NCBI GenBank assembly: GCA_022702545.1
Contig: JAHRBC010000001.1
Span: forward strand, 7,874,001-7,938,000
Direction: 5' to 3'
Length of the DNA: 64,000 nucleotides
Source: Phycomyces nitens
Taxonomy: Eukaryota; Mucoromycota; Mucoromycetes; Mucorales; Phycomycetaceae
Positions 57,130-64,000 of the stretch are shown here, piece after piece. Position 1 is the stretch's first letter. Each line of letters opens with the position of its first letter. The notes under the pieces were generated by a model. That model was not told where the DNA came from and did no database searches. It was given only the letters and a program-made list of their open reading frames with translations. Both the position numbers and the translations under genes were made by a program.

Positions 57130-60100
57130 TTAAGCATATATTTTTCTAAGAACAGGAGCAACAATCATCTTAACATTTCCTGTCTCAGTTGTATGCTCAC
57201 CAATGGCAACCGACAGCAAGATTCGGTGCACTGGCAAGATATTTTGATAATCCCCTCGGGCAAAGGCAAACTCATTCAACTCTATCCCTTCATCACTTCT
57301 TGTGTTCAGACCAGATGACCTATACCATTTGACATAAGCAAAGGTATGATTGTCAGGTTGAAGAGTCTGGGGATTCACAAGCGAGTTGACAAACAAATAC
57401 TGAATCTGACCAGTAAAGGCACTTATACCACGGTCATTGTTCTCTTGGAAGATTGCCTGTATATATGACCCGGCGAACTGCACCATTGCTCCCTTTGTAT
57501 ATCTGGCCAAGCAAGTTGATCGATGGGAACTTCTGGATCATATTGTTGACAAAGACATTGCCGAACGAAGCTTGCTGGTAACTGCGAAGAGAATCATCGT
57601 CATAGGAGTCTCTGTAGAACTCAAGAAGATGCTCATACTCTTCTTCTACCATTCGTTCATATTGCCCTAGGGAAAGTGGGAAGGCCGACGAAGGAAGAGG
57701 TTCATTGCCTTTGATGTTGACAGTACTGAACTGCGCGGAATCAAGAAAGACTTTTAGGTCAAACCTAGGAGAAGCAACTTGGAAATATGGGGCGGTGGTG
57801 ACAGTGGTGGTTGCAGTGGACGCATGGACAATTGGAGCAGGAGGAGGAGTAAACTCGACGAGTTCAGAAAGCAATGCAATATACGATGCATTTCCAATTA
57901 CGGCCATCATTCTACAAGCAATATCAACCTTGCAAGAGTCCTCAAGATATTTTCGCATGAACGTGGCCTCAAAGCCGTCTCTCTTGTTTGTCGTGTAATT
58001 CTTCAGTACACCATTGTACCTCTCGAAGCTGAAAAGCCAATAGCCGTATACTGGCCCAAAGTTGACGATCGTCTCATGAAGATGCAGATGTAGATGCATG
58101 TTAGGTGAGATAAAATCTGCACCATACAAGTTCTGACATCCTTGTCCAAACAACTCCAAACAGAAATGGGCTTCGGCTAACTCGTCTTCTGATATGCTGG
58201 GCTTGGACAAGTATCGGCAGGCGTTGACGAAGCACATCCAATTGTCAAGATTGTCCCTTGGCAACCGGTCTTTCAAGAGGACAGGCGAGTATACCAGGCA
58301 CCAGGACTTCCATTCGTCGGCCTTCATGAACGGGAAGTCCTTGCCAATCTTCTTCTTGAGGGTGCTCATATCTGGGGGAAGGACCATATTGTCAGCCTCT
58401 TGTTGCATATCGGCCAAGTCTCTGTTGGTGATCAGACCAGCTGATCTCCACTTCTCCATCACTCGCTTCGAGGTTCCCAAGAAGAGGTTATGCATCGGGT
58501 CAATGATGGTGCACTCGACTACATTAAAGTACTCAAGATTGTGGAGTTCCGACCAGCGGACTCCATTCTCCTTTTCCATCCTCTTTTGGTCTGCCTCACT
58601 CGATGCACGCTTCCAGGCCAGGGCATCACGACGATTATCTGCTTCGGTTCGAGGCACCCACTCGGAAAAGACAAAACCAGAATAATCAACACCGCCATTC
58701 CCTGGGAGATGGGAGAACTGGCGATTGCACTTGTGGCAGGCATTGGTGCTCATGTGGGACGTGAATCCGCATGTCTTGCGAGCAGCAGGAATGTCGCAGG
58801 CAACAAGGAAAAGAGCAGCACGGACAAGAGCACCAGAAGGACAGCGCACAGTAGGGATCACCACACCCACATACAAGGATTGGAGCTCGGCAACAAGAGG
58901 ACGGAGGTAGTGATTGATCTCACTGGTCTTGGCTTCTTTTGGGCCAGGCATGAGGCCAACAAGAATGGTGTTCTCCTTCTTGTATCGTTCGTCTCGTGGC
59001 AAGTTGTTTATGGACATGTAGATTGCCCCACAAGAGTAAGTAACCCCATCAAAAGGTTGAAACCAATCGATGTTTAGAGTCAACATGATTGATCGTTCAT
59101 GAGCCACGAATTGCTGACCATTGCTGTCTTCCAGATTGCTCCACTTGGCACCATCATAGACATCAAACATCATGCCTGCAACTTGCTGTCTATGTCTCCA
59201 GTGATTGATACTGCTTTCGAATCCAGGGCGACAGAAGAGAACGGACAAGGCAGAAATCAAGGAGTTGTACATATACACCTTCTTTGGCAGTGCTACGTTT
59301 CTCGAAGGCTTGAAGAGATCGGCGCCACATATACCGCCAGAAAGTCTTCTGAAGTTGCAGCACTGGGGAACACCGTCAAACTCCATGTATGTCTTGTGGC
59401 ACTCGCCACACACCACGTAGCGCTGGACACCTTTGCAGACTTGGTTGAATCCTGTCATGGAGGAAAGACCACTCAAACTCAATGGCAGACGGAATGATTC
59501 GCCAAAGTGCGCCAAAACCTCATTGAGGAACTTGATCAAAATTGCTCCTCCAGAGTTTACAACATATTTTGATATGAAAAAGGTGGCAAAGGCAGCAATG
59601 AAAGCATGGGTGTTATCCGCTGGCATGTTGGAGGATGAGAATTGTTCTATTTGGGTTTTGTATATTAATATATGATATCTATGTTTTTCTTGTACTTTTA
59701 CTAACCTTCAAATTCTTCAGCTTCATATTCAGAGCCTTCCATTGTATCAAGCTCAATGATATCCTCATCTTCATTTTCAGCTATAAACAAAAATTGGTAA
59801 CAGACACAGGTAAGTTTTCCATTGTTTTTTTTTGGAGCAAAAAGTAAATATTCAAGTGGCTGCAATTTATTATGCAATTTGAATAAAATTTTATACTTAC
59901 ATTCAACATGAGCATCAACATCATGGACCTCGGCATCAATCTCCATGTTATTGTCATTCTCCATCTGAATTGCTTCAGCTGACAATGCTATATTTTTTAA
60001 AATGTTTAATTACACTTTGAAATGCGAACAAATTATATATATATTACTTACAAGAAGCTGTCTGCATAAAATGTCTGACAAGATCGTTATCAGCATGTCT

Positions 60101-60196
60101 TCGTGCTGTTTGGGCAGATACTGCTACAAATCCTTGGACATCGAGAGAGCAGACTGAGCACTGGCATTGAACTTCGTTATTGAAAGTGTTGTACAT
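57130..60196 (-). pseudogene. tnp2-type CACTA transposase of E4, one frameshift
   Basis: The exons are 60196-60052, 59987-59901, 59780-59706 and 59646-57130, with phase 1 at each junction. Exon 1 encodes a C-x-C-x2-C...H head (CQCSVC, TARRHADND). Exons 2-3 are acidic. Exon 4 has VCGECHKTY, LNIDWFQPF, ACDIPAARK, CHKCNRQF, IIDPMHNLFLGT and the C-terminal domain (GQIQYLFVNS, TFAYVKWY, ILPVHRILL). One extra base near 57485, within LLGQIYKGSNGAV, shifts the last 120 residues into another frame. Otherwise the gene (about 940 codons) looks intact. Confidence 0.87.
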
Positions 60197-60774
60197 ATTG
60201 TTTAAAGAGGTTATAGGATTGATATAAAGAAAAGTGGTTCAGGAACATAGTTTATTTTGCTTGTTTTATAGTTCAGGAACCATTTACATTACGTACATGC
60301 CGTTATTATAAATATTAACAAATTCACTTAATGATTGTATTTGGAAATTGACATTATTTCATTTTAAATATATGACTATATACCAAGTAGTTGTTTTGTA
60401 TATACATCTTTTAATAATATGATATCATGTCTATTTCTCCAACTCTTCATTAACCAAAGTACATCGTCATTAAAATATACTTTAACTAAATATATATTTC
60501 AAGTAGTCTCAGCTGCGCACTCTTGCCCATATTTGATAATTTATTTTCAACATCCCCAAGAATATTAATTTCGCGACCTTCAAAAGACAGAGAAAATATC
60601 GTAGTTGAATAATCAACAAAAATAAAGACATATTCTAATGTCCATCCAATAGAACTACCAAATATTCTTAACGCCGTCTAAAGTGAGCAATCAAGAAAAG
60701 GGCTAATCCAAGACCTATACTCCCCTCGTTTCAATTGATGTATTCAGAGTTGAAATCGGGTATTTTTTGCAGTG
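60197..60774. other. Transposase-side terminal non-coding part of E4
   Basis: AT-rich; upstream region of the transposase. No ORF and no clear repeat. It ends in the CAGTG terminus. Confidence 0.5.
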
Positions 60775-61253
60775 AATTGTGCCATCGCAGTCAATGTAAA
60801 ACAAAGAATAAAGAAATAAGTGAATAAAATGATGCAATTCTAGACAAGTGTGATAAAGTATAGTATAAAAATATTGTAAAAATAATAAAGATAAAAATGA
60901 AAGAAGTACATTGTACAAAGATAATTGTTTAAAGACGTGTAAAATGGTGCAATCCTGCAAGAAGGTGTCAAGGATTCACAAAAGAAATAGGAAAGGAAAT
61001 AATATAAAAAAGGAAATAAATAAATGTGATAAAATAAAAACGGGAAAAGACTGGGAAGAAAGAAAAATATAGAAACTCGGGGATCGCCCAGCCAACGTCA
61101 CCTCACCGGAAACCCGCCCAACTCACTCGGCTCGGACTTCTTACTCGGACTTGTCCGGCCACCGACCCCTCCTACGTCTATGTCCGGGCCCTTGGTCCGG
61201 CTTCATGGTCAAAACCAAATCTGCCCACAACACACGTGTCACAGAAAACCATT

Positions 61254-61325
61254 GGCTTCTTGGTTTAGTGGTATAATTCTCGCTTAGGGTGCGAGAGGTC
61301 CCGGGTTCGATTCCCGGAGAAGCCC
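61254..61325 (+). tRNA. tRNA-Pro(AGG)
   Basis: It has a GGCTTCT/AGAAGCC acceptor stem with discriminator C, anticodon loop TTAGGGT (anticodon AGG), and T-arm CCGGGTTCGATTCCCGG, with T-runs downstream (61334). It sits 12 bp after LTR X and 35 bp before an O-like LTR. Confidence 0.95.
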
Positions 61326-61360
61326 GTGAAATGTTTTGTACTTTTGTCATTTGTTGTGCC

Positions 61361-61671
61361 TGTCGTTCCTGATCTGGGATGGTCTTCCTTTTACTATAAC
61401 AAAGCCAAAAGGTCAATCCCACTGGGGAAACAGGAGTATACGTAAAATCAAAGAGAGGATAAAAGATGCTTTTTATTATTATGACTTTGGTTATCTTATA
61501 TAGTTCTCTAACTAATACTGCGCATTATCCGCAGTAGTTATTATATGATATTTTCATAAAAGAAGAGACATTGTACTGCGGTTAATGCTCAGGAAGATGT
61601 TACTGCGCATAAAGAAGTACTGCGGTTAATCATCTTCAGATTTTACGGATTCATCAAAATAATGTCCGACA
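61361..61671 (-). mobile_element. Small O-like LTR downstream of tRNA-Pro (about 311 bp)
   Basis: It starts TGTCGTTCCTGATCTGGG like O copy 1 and ends AATGTCCGACA. A TATATAAG box lies on the minus strand near 61495. The interior differs from O copy 1, so it is a distinct subtype. Confidence 0.65.
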
Positions 61672-61693
61672 TGCCTAATTTTGGTGAAACAAG

Positions 61694-62393
61694 TGTCAAG
61701 TCTCGACTGGGTGTATCTTGCTAATGCTTGACTTAGATGTGTCAGAGTTGACATAGCGAATAATAACCCAGATAATCAGGTACCCAATCGGTAATGCTTT
61801 TAACATATGTCTTCAAGGTTATACCGATTGGTTCCCCTTTTTGTAAAACCAAGACATATTCTCATCGCCTCTCATAAAGAGATAACCAATGTGTCTTGAG
61901 TAAAAAGTAATTAGTTTAGATAGTTTCACTTATAAAATCTGTATAAATACTACAACGATTTGTATCAATAAAAGGGGATTCAATTCTCTATATTCCTATT
62001 TATCCTAAACGTCCTAGTTGGTGGTGATCTATTGCAAAACTCATCTAAGTCAAGCATTAGCAAGATACACCCAGTCGAGACTTGACAGATGAGTTTTGCA
62101 ATAGATCACCACCAACTAGGACGTTTAGGATAAATAGGAATATAGAGAATTGAATCCCCTTTTATTGATACAAATCGTTGTAGTATTTATACAGATTTTA
62201 TAAGTGAAACTATCTAAACTAATTACTTTTTACTCAAGACACATTGGTTATCTCTTTATGAGAGGCGATGAGAATATGTCTTGGTTTTACAAAAAGGGGA
62301 ACCAATCGGTATAACCTTGAAGACATATGTTAAAAGCATTACCAATTGGGTACCTGATTATCTGGGTTATTATTCACTATGTCAACTCTGACA
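61694..62393 (+). mobile_element. LTR M copy 2 (348 bp net) with a nested inverted copy
   Basis: The outer copy starts TGTCAAGTCTCGAC and ends GTCAACTCTGACA, with the duplication caag (61690-61693, 62394-62397). Its interior is split after position 61739 by an inverted copy of the same LTR. The right part is the empty site for E2. Confidence 0.9.
61740..62087 (-). mobile_element. LTR M copy 3 (348 bp), inverted inside copy 2
   Basis: It is an exact-length inverted copy, TGTCAGAGTTGAC...GAGACTTGACA, with the 4-bp duplication gatg (61736-61739, 62088-62091). Together with the outer copy it forms a near-perfect long inverted repeat. Confidence 0.92.
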
Positions 62394-62397
62394 CAAG

Positions 62398-62724
62398 TGT
62401 CGTTTTGGATCTGGGTTGTTCTTCCAATGCTATAACACAGCCAATATTGGTCAAACCCACTGGGAATCGTAAACGAGGATAAAAGAGTAAAAAGAGGATA
62501 GAAGATAGATACTTTTTATTCAATGAAATATTGTCCTCTTTTATATCTTTTCTAAACCCACTCAGCCATCATAAATGTCTGTTTCAGTTTCTAATCTACT
62601 TTTGTTATAACTAATGTCTTCTAGGTCTTCAGAGAGCAAAAGGGAATCAATTCGGTCGTCGTTCTCAAAAGAGAACTCTGTGTAATTGTCATCCTGATTG
62701 GCTGACATTAATTCAGGCACGACA
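62398..62724 (-). mobile_element. Solo LTR type N copy 2 (327 bp)
   Basis: It runs TGTCGTTTTGGATC...TTCAGGCACGACA with the duplication caag (62394-62397, 62725-62728). It contains the uninterrupted CCAATATTGGTC site used by M in N copy 1. Confidence 0.88.
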
Positions 62725-63020
62725 CAAGCTCTAGTGACTTGTCTTTACAAATGAGGCATGATTTGAAATGATTATTCATCTGTTTGTAATTATAGAAATT
62801 TGTAATCCGTTTATAATAATTTTGTAAGAACATTAGATATCTCTTTGTTACACTGGAAAAACCCCTCAATTTCACCTAGTATAAATGGTGCAGATGGGTA
62901 CTAGAAACATAGAGCTTTTTTTCATCTCAGACATTATTTTTTTTAAAAATAAAAAGTATAATTTTGATGCATCCTATTGGTTCAGGCAAAGGATCAAAGA
63001 ACAATAGCCTTTTTCTTGTC

Positions 63021-63092
63021 TATAAAATGACAGCAAATAAAAATATGTAGCACTTGTTTCCTTTTTTATCTCACAATCAAATAATATAAACT
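63021..63092 (+). promoter_or_regulatory. Transposase core promoter, E5
   Basis: TATAAAATGA at 63021 lies 72 bp before the ATG, with GTAGCACTTGTTTCC between, exactly as in E2. Confidence 0.6.
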
Positions 63093-64000
63093 ATGTCTTC
63101 TATTTCCGCACAAAACACTACTGCCTGTTACTGCAACAAATGCAACAATAACCAGCAAGGATTCACTATTGTATCTAAGCGCACTTACCAACGCCATAGT
63201 AAGAGAGCAAGAACTGAAGAAACTGGCAAATTTGAGAGCAGTATGTATACTAGTGTTAATTTTCATTTACTGCGCAATAATAACTTGTATTTTTCAATTG
63301 AACTCAGGCACACAAAGTGATATGATGGATTTGGACGTTGAGGGTAAAATATATTTATTTGAAAACCAGTGCAGAGTAATAAACTAATCTAACCCATATT
63401 TGCAGCAATGCCGATTATTGAATCCGAATCCATGGGAGTTGACAGTCAGCCCAGCTTACCTTTTGGGGATTATGACCAAATGGTTGATGCCGATCAACTT
63501 GACAATGAGGTCAATGGTGATGGTGCCGAAATCACCAACGACTCTGACAATGACAGTGATGATGAAGCCGATGTCGAGGAGATTGAGGTCAAGGAGTTTG
63601 ATAGTGAAGGTCAGTATTGAATAGCTATAATACAAAAGCAAGCAAAAATTGAGTGTTAATAATTTTCCTTTTTAAATAATAGACCCTTTTGCTACTCCTG
63701 GTATGCCCAAAAACCCAGTGCACAGAGCAATTGCCCTCAAGCCTTTCTGGTCTCCAAAGCATGACAGGTTTCACTGCCTTGACCAAGGGTGTAAAGAGAT
63801 TTGTTGTGTGCCAGGATTGCCACACGGTGTATGAGGAAGCTGGGTCTGCTCCACTTCGGTGTGATTCTGCTAAGCTCGGTTCCCAATCTGTATGTGGTTG
63901 TCAATTGATGAAGCAATTGTTATCTGGTGCTTTGGTTGCCAAGAGATCATACGTCTATCAGTCCGTCAAGCAGGCATTGAGAGTCCTTTTCCTCCGCCCG
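63093..64000 (+). pseudogene. tnp2-type CACTA transposase of E5, partial, 110-bp deletion
   Basis: The exons are 63093-63240, 63308-63343, 63406-63609 and 63683 onward. The first three have the same lengths as in E2 (148, 36 and 204 nt). Exon 1 encodes CYCNKC...TYQRHSKRAR, and exon 3 the acidic linker. In exon 4, 110 bp present in E2 (between two ATTGCC repeats, E2 32871-32980) are missing after 63736, which shifts the frame. The cysteine lost in E2 is kept here (GTTGTC, about 63897). The gene continues past the window. Confidence 0.82.

Larger units (their letters stand above)
54249..60774 (-). mobile_element. CACTG DNA transposon E4, complete (6526 bp)
   Basis: The ends are CACTGGAAAAAGTATACG and ...GTATTTTTTGCAGTG, imperfect inverted repeats over about 24 bp. 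They are flanked by aat (54246-54248, 60775-60777) inside LTR X, with the empty site at about 39969-39977. The three-gene plan matches E1-E3. Confidence 0.93.
53961..61241 (-). mobile_element. LTR type X copy 4, interrupted by E4
   Basis: Its parts are 53961-54248 and 60778-61241, 752 bp net, equal to X copy 3. It starts TGATGCGTGATGTG and ends CACAACACACGTGTCA 12 bp before tRNA-Pro. Confidence 0.88.
61672..62850 (+). mobile_element. LTR O copy in reverse, interrupted by M, N and E5
   Basis: The sequence TGCCTAATTTTGGTGAAACAAG (61672) is resumed by CTCTAGTGACTTGTC (62729) and runs to 62850, matching the reverse complement of O copy 1. M and N are inserted at its CAAG site, and E5 starts at 62851. 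Confidence 0.75.
62851..64000 (+). mobile_element. CACTG DNA transposon E5, left part
   Basis: The left end CACTGGAAAAACCCCTC closely matches E2. It is preceded by tta and runs off the window. Its transposase exons are nearly identical to E2, so the two are close relatives. Confidence 0.87.

Overview
This 64 kb window looks like a repeat-dominated stretch of a fungal genome. I favour an early-diverging (Mucoromycota-type) fungus, as an inference from the AT-rich sequence, the short GTAAGT...TAG introns (about 50-90 nt), the tnp2/CACTA, MULE, Ty3 and LINE families present, and the compact tRNA genes. I recognise no host protein-coding gene. The only host genes are three tRNA genes: Ser(GCT) at 31203, Ala(AGC) at 39490 on the minus strand, and Pro(AGG) at 61254. 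Everything else is nested mobile DNA.

Layout. (1) 1-1622 is the right end of a CACTG-ended DNA transposon (E0) inserted in the pol gene of a Ty3-type retrotransposon (gag-pol on the minus strand, LTR 4690-5548). (2) 5553-26451 is a head-to-tail array of LTRs that share ends of the form TGACGCGTG...CGTGTCA. They are separated by 2-5 bp and interrupted by two CACTAC-ended elements (A, B), a complete CACTG transposon (E1) and a MULE. The array stops 10 bp before a tRNA-Ser 5' fragment. (3) 26477-31201 is a LINE inserted inside tRNA-Ser; its 16-bp target duplication rebuilt an intact tRNA gene at 31203. (4) 31304-39356 holds small LTRs (O, N, M) downstream of tRNA-Ser, with CACTG transposon E2 inside M. 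(5) tRNA-Ala is followed by a reversed LTR array, 39502-48900, with CACTG transposon E3 inside. (6) 48901-53180 is a second, truncated LINE copy and CACTAC element C. (7) 53215-61241 is a third LTR array, with CACTG transposon E4, ending 12 bp before tRNA-Pro. (8) 61361-64000 holds more O/M/N LTRs and the start of a sixth CACTG transposon (E5).

The main discovery candidate is the CACTG family. The four complete copies E1-E4 end in CACTG...CAGTG, three of them with clean 3-bp target duplications (aaa, ata, aat), and share one three-gene plan: a 4-exon tnp2-type transposase; a convergent 4-exon accessory gene whose second exon is 306 nt in the three copies where its borders align best and whose last exon is 156-162 nt; and, divergent from the accessory gene, a third locus of many micro-exons beginning with a hydrophobic or signal-like exon. 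E3 is the most intact copy.

A second theme is targeting. One LTR group sits 10-12 bp upstream of every tRNA gene, other LTRs sit 20-61 bp downstream, and a LINE has landed inside a tRNA gene. DNA transposons then accumulate inside these retroelements rather than elsewhere.

All coordinates, splice junctions, target duplications and lesions were read by eye. No database search or alignment was run.
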